From Nelumbo lutea (Eukaryota > Streptophyta > Magnoliopsida > Proteales > Nelumbonaceae), in the NCBI GenBank assembly GCA_022828595.1, contig JAKGHH010000004.1, positions 86,580,270 through 86,644,269 on the forward strand: a stretch of 64,000 nucleotides of DNA, written 5' to 3'. The notes below the pieces were generated by a model. That model saw nothing but the letters and a program-made list of their open reading frames with translations, ran no database searches and was not told where the DNA came from. The position numbers and the translations under genes are program-made. This document shows positions 21,041 to 31,210 of this stretch, one piece after another. Position 1 is the first letter of the stretch. Each line of letters begins with the position of its first letter.

Positions 21041-22161
21041 ACGGCATGCACTTCATCTGTCTCATATCAAATTCTAAGGTTTTATCTCTGACTATTAAGT
21101 GTGTGAAGATATGATATATGGAATTAAGACGAACAAATTGTGTCCTGCTATCACTCATCTCTTTTTTGCATATGACTTATATTTTCTCAAAGGCCAGTGT
21201 AGCAGGAGGAAGAATAATGAAGGTTCTGGAGCAGTGTGGGGAGAAGGTGAATCTTGCAAAATCTGAAGCTTGTTTTAGTCCAAATCTCCATCCGAGGCTA
21301 ATAAGGATAGTTTCTAGGGTGATTCAGATTAAGTCAGTGGATTAGCTGTAAGTAACGTGGAAGACTTCACTGATTTTGCCTTTCGGTGGAACTGGTGGCT
21401 TTTTTTTTTGAAAGATGAAATCAGTGTATTAACAAAAGGGGCAAAATAATAGTTTTTTACATTTGAATTTGATATAGATGGAATAAAAAATAATCTTGCG
21501 TAATATGTTTATTCCAATTGGCAACTTGATCCGTATCAAAAAAATTAAACGGTTCGATTTTGATTCAATATTAAAAAAAAAAAACAAACCAGCGATTAAT
21601 CAAACCGGTTCGATTTTTTTTGGCTTCATTAGAACTTATCAATTATACACCATAATCTCTACACGCGTTGACGTATTAGTGGGCCCTAGTGGGTTCCTCT
21701 TTGTGCGTCCTGGCTCCTAACTTGTTAATCTGCCATGTGTGAAGTGGATTGGGCCCTGTCGGGCCACGTGGATCAATCATCGTTGTAGGCCCAGTTAAAA
21801 TTCCTCCTCGTGGACGTGGATCCCACTCCCCAAGAAAAAACCTTTGGCGGTTTTCCCGGAGATGGTCCTTGAGAGTTGAGAAAACAACAATTACCAAAAT
21901 CCCCTTCCTTTCTTTTGCAGTTAGGTTTCGCTTCTTTTTCTTTATCTGATGCATGCGAACGAATAATTTGGATCTGCAGCCAAACACCAACGGTTATTAA
22001 AATTCAGACAATAAGCCAGATGATTAGACACTCAATTACATTATTTACGGGTCAACCCACCTTTCTGCATCTACCTAAATTCTCCGGTGTGGAAGATAAC
22101 TAAGAAGTAAATGCCTGAGTTCAACGAGTAACTATAGAAAAGAGAAGAGGGTGCCCCGTGA

Positions 22162-22164
<3 letters not shown>
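21041..22164. other. Upstream region of LTPG gene A
   Basis: Mostly AT-rich. A G-box (CACGTG, 21765-21770, within GGGCCACGTGGATC) lies about 430 bp before the LTPG-A start codon; G-boxes bind bZIP/bHLH factors and are common in stress-responsive plant promoters, but its role here is unproven. No convincing TATA box is seen; the nearest candidate is ACTATAGAAAA near 22132. Confidence 0.35.

Positions 22165-22194
<30 letters not shown>
22165..22194 (+). repeat. (GA)n microsatellite abutting the LTPG-A start codon
   Basis: About 15 AG dinucleotides run directly into ATG at 22195, so they lie in the presumed 5' UTR. LTPG-B has the same arrangement at 45529-45547. Plants have GAGA-binding BBR/BPC proteins, so a regulatory role is possible. 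Confidence 0.8.
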
Positions 22195-22198
<4 letters not shown>

Positions 22199-23948
22199 GT
22201 GATTCAAAGGGTAAGAGGAGTGATGTGGGTATGTGGGCGGTGGTGATGGTGGCGATCTTGTTGATCGGAGGAGCGACGGAGGTAGAGGGGGAGGATACAC
22301 CGTCGTGCGGGTCGAATCTGGCGGCATGCGCACAGTACTTGAATTCAACGAAGCCGCCGGATTCCTGCTGCACACCTCTTCGGAACGCCGTAAACACCCA
22401 ACTCGAATGCCTCTGCAATCTCTATAAGAGCCCCACTTTGAAAGTTTTTGTCAGCAACGTCACTCAAGCCCTTGAGCTTCCCAAGTACTGTGGCATCAAC
22501 GGCACCATCAGCGCTTGCAACAAGGGTTTGTGTTTTGTGTATCTATAATTCTATATTCTGCTTTTGTTACCCAAGTCTTGGAGTTGCAGATGGATGTGGT
22601 GTTTTGCTTGGATATTGGGAAAACCCAGTAAACCCACTAGGGGTTTGAAAAAGGAGATTTTGATGGAGTGAATTGAGTGATGAGTCTATTGGGCTTGGAA
22701 TTGGAATCTGCCTTGAGGGTTTCTGATCTGATGAGTGTTTTAGTAACGATGTATATGTTTTTTTATTTTTCGCAGCGCAAGCTCCAACTTCTACTTCTAC
22801 TTCTGTGCCATCACCTCCAGGTATGAATCTTTGTTTAAACCCATTTTAGATTTAGAGAAGATATTTAGTTACTCACTTAGATTGAGAATCTGCTTCTTTG
22901 ATTTTTGTTATTTTTTGTTTCTCTGAACATTCAGATGTTAAAAAGGTATAAATTATAGATAACCCATGTAGCAAATACCGACCCCTGTTTCTGAAATGTT
23001 TCTGAATGCACTTACCTCAACCAATCAGATTTTTGGCTACCTCCTTTCACTTTGTCAAATGGTCTGTGAATTATTGAATTTTTTGTACCTTTTGGGTAAA
23101 TTGCTGGGATGGTTTAGATTAGTAGCTATGTCTTCAGACTTGTAATGTTTGTATGGATCAAAGGGATGAAACTTGAGCAGATCGGAATCGATAGTGTTCT
23201 TCTGGCTACAAAAATGAGCCAAAAAGTACTTTGGGCCTTTGGTAAAAGGAAACACTTTTAAGGAGTGTTTCTTTCTGAGCACCAAATGCTCAAAGCACTT
23301 TTTGATTCATTATGCCCTGAAAGCGCTTTTTTTTTTGGTTTTTTATTCATTTTACCCTGAAAGCATTTGGGCATAACGAATCATTCTGCATTTTTCATTT
23401 AAGAGTGTCTCTTTCTGAGTTCGACTCAAGGATTTCATTTTTGGTAAAACAAACAACATAAAGAAATGCAGATCGGAATCGATAGTGTTCTTCTGGCTAC
23501 AAAAATGAGCCAAAAAGTACTTTGGGCCTTTGGTAAAAGGAAACACTTTTAAGGAGTGTTTCTTTCTGAGCACCAAATGCTCAAAGCACTTTTTGATTCA
23601 TTATGCCCTGAAAGCGCTTTTTTTTGGTTTTTTATTCATTTTACCCTGAAAGCATTTGGGCATAACGAATCATTCTGCATTTTTCATTTAAGAGTGTCTC
23701 TTTCTGAGTTCGACTCAAGGATTTCATTTTTGGTAAAACAAGCAACATAAAGAAATAGAATAAGCCCAAGAGATCAAATCATACCCTTTGTCAAACTTGG
23801 ATATTTCTTCGTGCTTTGCTGACGAACTTCCCTGGGTTGAATTTACATCACAGGTGTGTCGCAGGGAGAAGGCAGTGGCGTGGGCAGGCTGGCATCGACC
23901 GGAATTTCTAGTCTTCTTATGGTTTGGTTTTCTATGAATGTGTTCTAG
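22195..23948 (+). CDS. GPI-anchored non-specific lipid-transfer protein (LTPG type), gene A
   Basis: Three exons, 22195-22525, 22776-22820 and 23854-23948, joined by GT-AG introns in phase 1, encode 156 aa. Residues 1-32 are a signal peptide with a hydrophobic core (AVVMVAILLIGG). The eight-cysteine motif is complete: C38, C45, C58-C59, C72-L-C74, C99, C108, forming the disulfide cage of an all-helical lipid pocket. Sequons occur at N50, N88 and N102. A Pro/Ser/Thr linker (exon 2, QAPTSTSTSVPSPP) leads to a Gly/Ser-rich stretch and a hydrophobic C-terminus (SLLMVWFSMNVF), as expected for a GPI-addition signal. The family binds and moves lipids at the outer plasma membrane, for example during cuticle deposition. 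Exon positions, phases and lengths of exons 2 and 3 equal those of gene B. No disabling mutation is seen. The last intron contains a 290-bp tandem duplication. Confidence 0.9.
23177..23756 (+). repeat. 290-bp tandem duplication in the last intron of LTPG-A
   Basis: GCAGATCGGAATCGATAGTG and about 290 following bases occur at 23177-23467 and again at 23468-23756. The copies are almost identical, differing mainly in a T-run length, so the duplication is recent. It changes intron length but not coding sequence. Confidence 0.92.
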
Positions 23949-26900
23949 GGAGGATTATATCCTTTTTGTGGGCGAAAAACTTTGAACATTTAGGAAGACC
24001 AATTGGTTGGTGGTGGCCTTTGTAATAGTCTAATAGAGATGAGTTGATTGATTACTTTAATTTCCCTTTCCTTTATGCTAAGGTTAAGTTTAGGAGTGCT
24101 TATTTGAAGTGTTTATTATATAATAAATACTTATAAATGTTCAGTGAAAAATACTTATAAATGTTTAGTTTGAACTTTGACTTTGAAGGAAGTAGGGAAA
24201 GGAAATAAATATTATTTTTTCCTTCAAATCAAACATAACTTTAATAATATATTTAAAATTTGGGCATCTCAAATAAGTTTTTATTCTCACACACTTTTTG
24301 CGGGCTTATTTCTAGCCAAAACGTAGCCTAAATTTGGTTTTGGATCACTCTTACTTCTTACTTCCTGTAAAACCAAACACAGCCTTAAAATATCCAGCCC
24401 GCACCCGCAATTACGGGGAAGTATATAGCGAAAAGTGATGAGGCCAACCATTGGTGCCTTTACCAACTGAGTTCAATCTGCACAACCGCGCCCCACCCAG
24501 CGCGGCCAAAAACGCCCCACAGCACATCTCAGCGTGCATTGAGAACATCTCCCGTAGGATTGACTGTGATCCAGCGCGCTGTATGGGGAATTCTTACCAA
24601 CTCTCTTCAAAGTTGAAACCACAATTATTAGCTACAGAATTGGAATTTCCATTCTCTAAATTCCTAGATTCTCTCCGCGAAACGCGAAACGTGCATTTTA
24701 TACCCTTTGGTTTTAAATTCTGCGTTTTCCGCGGACATCGGGGAATGAGGATTAGTCGATAGTCATTTCCAACGTGTGTGGACGATTATTAGATTATGCA
24801 TGAATGAAATTCGTAACAAAGAGTCAAAGTCTTCTGATATACGTAGGCTTTTAAATCGTCGTGGACCTGGACGGTCGGACCGCTTTGGCTTAGAAACCGG
24901 TTAGGCTATCGGCCCCAAATGATTATTTTCCTGAAAATTCGCTTATTTGGTTGTCAAATCCGATATTTTAAAAAATAATCCAGAATCAGAACTGTTCTAC
25001 TCACCGATTTTTTAGTTGATTCGACTGTCTAATTCCAATGGACAGTTTGTACTGACAAAATGTTTAAAAATAAAACATAAAGGTCATTGACCAATTCAAC
25101 AGTTTTTGGCTAGGGATCATGTTTGGGGTAAAATAGAACTGGTTGCCTGGATAGTTCTTGGGCCAAACAGTTTAACTGTCTAGGTCAATGCTGATTTGAA
25201 AACATTGGTCAAATCTGTGACTTGTTTGATCTAGACAACGGTTTTTGGGTTAATCCTTTATTTTACATTTTTATTTTTTAAATGTGATAAGCTGATTCAG
25301 TGTTTTCAAAACATTGTTGGCCTAGCTTTCAGTCAAAACCAATTGACTTGGCAAAAAACTCTCAAACCAAATTGGTTGAATCATTGACCTGTTCGACCCG
25401 GTCACCAAGTCACGGGTTGCACACTTAATATATTGCAAACTTTAAGAAGCCTTAACTTTGTGAGTAGATATCCGATTGGTTTTTTTTCTATTTTAGGTAA
25501 TGTTTTGATATCTATGCATCCCAAGGCATCTTATGCACCTTACCAAGTTATTTTTGAAAAAAAAAAAAACTCTTTTGGATATTGTCATTTATGGGTAGAC
25601 ATCTTATGCTATCCACGCTTACCCACAAAAAAAATTGCATTTTGAAACCATGCATTAAGAATATCTCCAGTCCTTGAATATTGTCATTTATGGGTAGACA
25701 TTCCTGATGTGCAACTGCAATGTCGCAATGTCTTGTGCATAAATAGTAGATCTCAGCGCATATTTGCTCAATCAGAGGAAAATCCTTTGAGTGCTCCAAA
25801 GGGGCTTAGTGAAAGTAGCTCAATCAAAACTAAAAGCCCTCCCAAAGAAAGAAGTACTACTAGTCTACAATTGATATCACTTGTCCATTCATATCGATTT
25901 ATTTAAAATCATACACGTGTATTAAAAGAATAAGAAAGCAATGAAAGCAAATTTGGTGGTCCATTTGTTTTCCAAAATTCCATTAGTCATAAGTGGTCGG
26001 TCCGGAAAAACCAAAAACCGGTCTGATGACTGATTCTGTTTTTCCTTAAAACTGGATTTTTGCCAAAAGAACGCTGATTTGGTCAGCAAACCGTTGACTC
26101 GGACAGTTATACTGTTCAAACCATTCAACAATTTTGACAATTTTTTATTTTTTATTTTTTATTATCAAAACGGGCCATCCATTTAATTCGAACAATCAGA
26201 TCATTTGGCCCTAGAACTGGATCCGTTGTCCAATTCAGTAGTCATCATATATACTCCTTTCTTTGCACCGTCCTATTAACCCCTTGATGAAGTACGCCTC
26301 CTTTATCAATAAACTTTCTTCTTACAAGAAGAATGCGTTTCTGTAGAGGATTTATTATATATGATGACTATTGACTACAGTAGTAATTTTGCCAGCTTTT
26401 CATTCCCATTTGATGGAATATATCTAAAGGTGGGGGTGTCCTTGGAGGTATGTAAAAGTCAAGGGAAGTCCCAAAGTGGAGAGAAGTGGTTAGTGGACAT
26501 TGTTGATTCCTACCTAAAAGCCCATACCTATTCATGGGTCTTCTGTCCCCCAACGCAATCCAATAGCACTCTTTCACTTTTGATGCTTTGTGCTGCATTC
26601 AGTTTGTGAGGAAGGAAAAAAAAAGAAAGGAAAAAGGAATATTCTCAAATATTTTTTCCTTCTCACATTAGCTGCAAAGGAAAAAAGAATTAGGATCACA
26701 ATATTTTGGTGTGAAAAGGTGTGCAAAAGTGGGAAAAGAAGGGAGGTCTTGTCCAACACTTGTCTAACATAAAAGTCAGACAAGTCTTGTCTAAAACCAA
26801 TCCAAAGAAAGCTAGTTTTTTTTTTTTTTAAATCCAATTAATGGATAAATGGGTTAATCCATAAAGTCAAAGTTAAGTAACAAAAATATAATAAATAGAT

Positions 26901-27108
26901 AAAAAATAAAAATTATAGAAAAACACAAAAATGAGAGAAAAAAAAGTGGAACAATATCTAACATATGATCTATTAATTGGATCAATAGTTCAACATTTCT
27001 TTCATATGAGGCAAAAGGGTTAATTCATAACGTTACAATAAAATAATAAAATATACAAAATTGAAAAGAATAGTATTCTTATTTTAATATAATATATGTA
27101 TTACCTAT
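23949..27108. other. Repeat-derived intergenic stretch
   Basis: 24860-25430 and 25945-26240 contain phrases of the CAAGGTTTT hAT-like family (GACCTGGACGGTCGGACC, CAACAGTTTTTGGC, TTTGGGGTAAAATAGAAC) but the ends are too degraded to set. 25430-25700 has the phrase TTGTCATTTATGGGTAGACA twice, and part of 25420-25560 is related to 60825-60975. A 103-codon frame at 24451-24762 lies in locally GC-richer DNA but has no recognisable motif. No gene is supported. Confidence 0.4.
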
Positions 27109-28538
27109 TGATGAGGGCAAATTTGGCCCTCCAGTGGAATTGTGACATGTGGCACCTCCTGACAACTTGGCAAACACCCATCCAACAAACTTACGGAGTT
27201 GGTAACCCACCCGGGCACCAGTTTAGCCGGCCTGGCGCGACCTGCGCGCAACACACACAACCTGCGCGACCTGGCCGACCTGGACCAGCCTAGCACATGA
27301 TCCAGCCAAGCCGCCCATAAGATGCCCACTGATAAAACTCGACGGCATACATGCCCCACGAGCTCGGTAACTCACCAGGGAGCTCGCCAAAGAGCCAAGC
27401 AGCTCGGTAGAGCTCGCCATAGGCAGCTCGCCACAGGGAGTTCGCCCCAGGGAGTTCACCCCCAAGCAGTTCGCCACCGGACAGCTCGCTCTAGGCAGCT
27501 TGCCACTTGTAGAGAAGTTCGGTACAGGAGTAGTTTGGCATATCGCAGGAAGATCTCCTGCCTGACGACCTGGCCTAGACACTGACCCGCCGACTGACAC
27601 AGGCGCTGACCTGACGACCTGGCCTAGACGCTGACCCGCCGGCTAACACCGGCGCCGACCTGACAACTTGGACCAGACACCAACCCGCCGACTGACGCAG
27701 GTGCCGCCCTAACAACCCAGCCCAAGTGCCGACCTGGCCGCCTGACACAAGCGCCAGCCTGACGACCTCGAGGAGTTCACCCACCTAACCCGCAAGGACT
27801 CCGGTATATAAGGACCTCACCCCTCAAAGGGGGAAAGGATGATGAAAAAGGGAATTAACCCCTGCTCTCTAACTCTCTTGTTTCTCCAATATTATCTTCA
27901 AAGCTCTCTACAATCAGAGTGCTAACTTAAGCGTCGGAGAGACCCTACCGGGAAAATACCCTCGGGACCTTTGGTTCAGTTCTCGCAGGTCCCTCAACTC
28001 CCGTTGCCTACAAAGAGGAGGAAAAGATGGAGTTCTCGCAGGTCCCTCAGCTCCCGCCACCTACAAAGAGGAGGAAAAATGGAGTTCTTGCAGGTCCCTC
28101 AGCTCCCACTGCCTACAAAGGAAAGAAGGCCACCTCATGCTGAGGGTAGTCGGATTGCGTCGCACCAGGGAGCTCCACCATTCTCTAAGTCACCGGCCGC
28201 CTAGTAGGGAGTTCGCCACCAGGTAGCTCTCCACCAGGGAGCTCACCACCAGGCAGCTCGCCACCAGGCAATTCGCCACCAAGCAGTTCGCCACCAGGCA
28301 GTTCGCCACTAGGGAGCTCACCACAAAGCAGTTCGCCACCAGACAGTTCACCACCGGGCAGTTTTCCACTAGGCAGTTCGCCCCTAGGCAGTTCTCCACC
28401 AGGCAGCTCGCCAATAGGCAGTTCACCACCAAGTAGCTCATCACTAAGGCACGCCACCACCGGGTCAAATGACGAGGTACTTAGCCAAAAAATTTTACAT
28501 CACAAAACATTGGTACGTGGCCGAAAACGGTTACATCA
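27109..28538 (+). mobile_element. Solo LTR, 1.43 kb, with perfect 5-bp target duplication
   Basis: The block starts TGATGAGGGCAAATTTGGCC and ends GGTTACATCA, flanked by CCTAT at 27104-27108 and 28539-28543. A TATA box (TATATAA) is at 27805-27811. The first bases match the solo LTR at 2530-3191 (TGATGAGGGC-TTTGGCCC), so the two may belong to one lineage. No coding domain or second LTR is present. The interior is GC-rich and built largely of minisatellites. Confidence 0.85.
27972..28450 (+). repeat. Minisatellites inside the 27109 LTR
   Basis: Two tandem arrays lie after the TATA box. At 27972-28120 there are three units of about 54 bp built on TCGCAGGTCCCTCAGCTCCC and CCTACAAAGAGGAGGAAAA. At 28205-28450 there are about sixteen 15-bp units of GCAGTTCGCCACCAG. 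Related 15-bp units occur upstream at 27380-27510, and 50-60-bp units at 27555-27760. Long antisense open frames here (LPGGE repeats) are artefacts of the 15-bp period. Confidence 0.8.
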
Positions 28539-29774
28539 CCTATAAAAGAGCAAATGTCCCTTTTTTCTGAATTTTCATTGGACATTTTCTATCTCCTATC
28601 TAAGCAGCATAAAGAGGGCATATATGTCATTTACTCACTCTAAAAACTGTCCACTTATAGAAATTGCACGCTTATAATTGTTCAAAAATTGTCCATGAAT
28701 TGTAAATAGTTTTGTCTTAGAGATACTGTCACGTGCAAATGCACATATATGTTTATTAGTACTATAAAAAGTATGAAATAGGGTGTGCAACTTTTCTTTA
28801 CTAAAATGCCACATTTGTTATTTATTCCATCTCAACTATTAAGGTTGAACTGTTGAAAATATAATTTTAATAAATGCTTTTCACCTCATTTAATCCCTTA
28901 TGGTTTAGCTAATTGACTAAATCTACCCTTACTATTTATATTTTATCTTAAAGTACCCCCAAGTTTTCTGACAATTGACTAATTACTCCCCACCTGATCA
29001 TTATATTTTGAGAAAATAACAATAATACCCTTTCTGTTACCAGTATTGATTTATCGTAACCTTTTCTGGTGCTAGGGTGTTTTCAACATCCAAACCTTTT
29101 CTAGGTACCATTTTGGATGCATATTCATTGAACCATTAGTTCCATATTTTGTTTTATCGGCAAGGTTCAAAAAATCGATATTATACACTCCATATCATAT
29201 CTTTTGGGTCCCAAAACCACCATTTTTTAATAAAAAAAGGGAGAATGACAGTTCAACCCAGGATCAGAATTCATAGGCACAAAGTACAACTGGGGTAGGT
29301 GCCAGATCAGAATTGATGTCAATTCACAGGCGGGCATTGGTGCATAGGATAGGTGTAATTGACCTTTTGAAATGTTGTAGATCTGCAGAGGAAATCAGAA
29401 TTCTGCAATGGGCTTGTCCATAGTAAAAAAAAAATCCTTTTTTAACTCCTTAAAAACCAAAATTAAAAAAAAAAACTAAAAAAAAAGTTAATTCCGTGTT
29501 TATCTAAGTACCCATATGCCTCTGCCAATAGGCGTATTGATACTTTGAACCATGGTTATAAGTGAACACTTATAGAGATGAAAGGAATAGATCTCTTCTG
29601 TGCTTCTCCAGCTTCAACAACCATATGAGTGAGCATGGATCAATGGTTCGCCATGGCGGACGAGCCATCACTACCAGTTTATCACTACTACCGTGAAGCA
29701 AAAACTATACAAAGTGTACATGGAGATCCAATCAAGGCGTGAGAAGAGAAAATGACATTTTAATTTATAAAAAA

Positions 29775-31210
29775 GGGGTAAATTTATTAAACTATCCTTA
29801 CGGTTTAACTAATCGACTAACTCTACCCTTACTGTTTGAAAATTGACCAAATCTACCTGACAGTTGACTAAGTATACCCTTAACCGTTAATGAAAAGGTA
29901 AAATGCTCATTATACCCCTATGCAAAGTTACATTTTGATCCTTATTTTTAACTTAATCCCTCTCGGCCTGTAGTAGCGACATTTCAGGGGAGCCGCAAAT
30001 GTTGGCTTCTCTTCCATCGTCTAAAGATCAACACAAATGCCAATCCTCGGATCTGGAGCCTGAGCCATGGTTAGGATTTCTGCAGCGGGAGAATCTCTCA
30101 TCAGAGATCTTCGAGAACATTCCTTCGGAAAATCTTGAAGCAGCGGTGAAGATCTGCATGGACGGTCTTCAATCGCCGTCAGTTGCCGTAAAACGCTCAG
30201 CCAGCGAAATTGCGCCTCTTGGCAAAGAATAGATCCGAAAATTGAGCACTGATCGGTGAATCCGACGCCATCCCAGCATTGATACCTCTCCTTTGTTGTA
30301 TCGATCCCTGGACACAAGAGCACGCAATAACTGCTTTGTTAAACCTCTCTCTCCACGATGGGAACAAGTCCCCCATCATGAATGCCGGAGCCATAAAGCC
30401 TCTCGTCTACATTTTGAAAACCGGTACAAAGGTGTCGAAGCAGAACGCCGCATGTGCTCTACTTAGCCTCTCGTTAATCGAAGACAACAAGGTTTTAATC
30501 GGTGCTTGAGGAGCGATCCCGCCGTTGGTCTCTTTGCTCCTGAATGGATCAAACCGATGGAAGAACGCGCTTACGACGCTCTACAAGCTCTTTTCTATGA
30601 AACAGAACAAAGAGAGGGTTGTTAATGCAGGAGATGTGAAACCGCTGGTAGACTTGATTTTAGAGTAGGGGAGCGGTTTGATGGAGAAGGCTATGGTGGT
30701 TCTAAGCAGCTTAGCTGCAATTCCAAAAAGCAGAACTGCCATAGTCGAAGAAGGAGGGATTGCAATTTTGGTTGAAGCGATCGAAGAGGGGTTGATGAAA
30801 GGGAAAGAGTTCGCAGTACTGTCGCTTCTGCAACTATGCGCGGACAGTGTATAGAACAAAGGATTATTGGTGAGACAAGGTGGGATCTTGCTGCTTGTTG
30901 CGCTCTCTCAACCGGGCACGACCGCCGTTCGGTAGAAATCCACAGTGGCTCCAGTGTCGTTCGTCGTCGATCGGAGTCGACTTCCGCCGAACCTCCACCG
31001 TTCGGTATTTGCAGCGACCGCCGTCCGTGACGATAGAGATGGCAACCTGTCTGAGAGAGAGTAAAGTTAAAAAAAGGGATAAAAACGTAATTTCGCACAG
31101 GGGTATAACGGGTATTTTACTTTTTTTTTTCGAAGGTACACTTAGTCAATTGTCAACGACAAAGATACACTTAGTGAATTTTCATCAATAAGAATAGAAT
31201 TAGTCAATAT
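29775..31210. mobile_element. Pack-MULE-like element carrying a U-box/ARM gene copy
   Basis: Inverted repeats of about 170-185 bp bracket one captured gene. Left (29790-29972) and right (31037-31208, inverted) share GACTAA-TCTA, GAAAATT, GACAATTGACTAAGT-TACC, TATACCCCTATGC, AAGTTAC-TTTTTATCC and a final CTCTC-G-C-TGT. The captured segment fills the space between them, the classical Pack-MULE layout. The outermost 15-35 bp of the right TIR are missing, so the target duplication cannot be read. MULE assignment rests on long TIRs plus gene capture. Confidence 0.6.
29999..30928 (+). pseudogene. U-box/ARM-repeat (PUB4-like) protein, captured pseudogene
   Basis: The source family is plant U-box/ARM proteins, E3 ligase-related factors that bind partners through armadillo repeats. 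The copy starts at ATG 29999 and reads SSEIFENIPSENLEAAVKIC and SPSVAVKRSA. One base is then lost, and the shifted frame reads KLRLLAKNRSEN-stop-ALIGES. Next come ARM repeats: DPWTQEHAITALLNLSLHDG, GAIKPLVYILKTGT, SKQNAACALLSLSLIEDN, GAIPPLVSLLLNGS, NALTTLYKLFSMKQNKERVV, EKAMVVLSSLAAIPKSRTAI and GKEFAVLSLLQLCADSV-stop. The last recognisable piece is LLVALSQPGTT near 30925. It is intronless and colinear with nearly the whole protein except the extreme C-terminus. Several stops and at least one frameshift make it non-functional. The name PUB4-like reflects remembered ARM-only family members and is approximate. Confidence 0.8.

Noticed and set aside
21676..21990. 104-codon minus-strand frame upstream of LTPG-A
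   Set aside because: Overlaps the presumed promoter with a G-box and has no recognisable motif.
22071..22418. Minus-strand frames overlapping LTPG-A exon 1
   Set aside because: Shadows of the LTPG-A coding strand and the (GA)n repeat; the plus-strand gene has a signal peptide, eight cysteines and conserved introns.
24451..24762. 103-codon plus-strand frame in GC-richer DNA
   Set aside because: No recognisable domain, no splice or promoter context; left as intergenic.
28205..28450. Regular short repeats that could suggest a CRISPR array
   Set aside because: Units are head-to-tail with no unique spacers, in a plant LTR.
28185..28468. Minus-strand frames encoding LPGGE repeats
   Set aside because: Product of the 15-bp tandem repeat in the solo LTR, open in two frames simultaneously.
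30836..31191. Short frames just after the U-box/ARM copy
   Set aside because: They read out-of-frame pseudogene tail and the MULE TIR.
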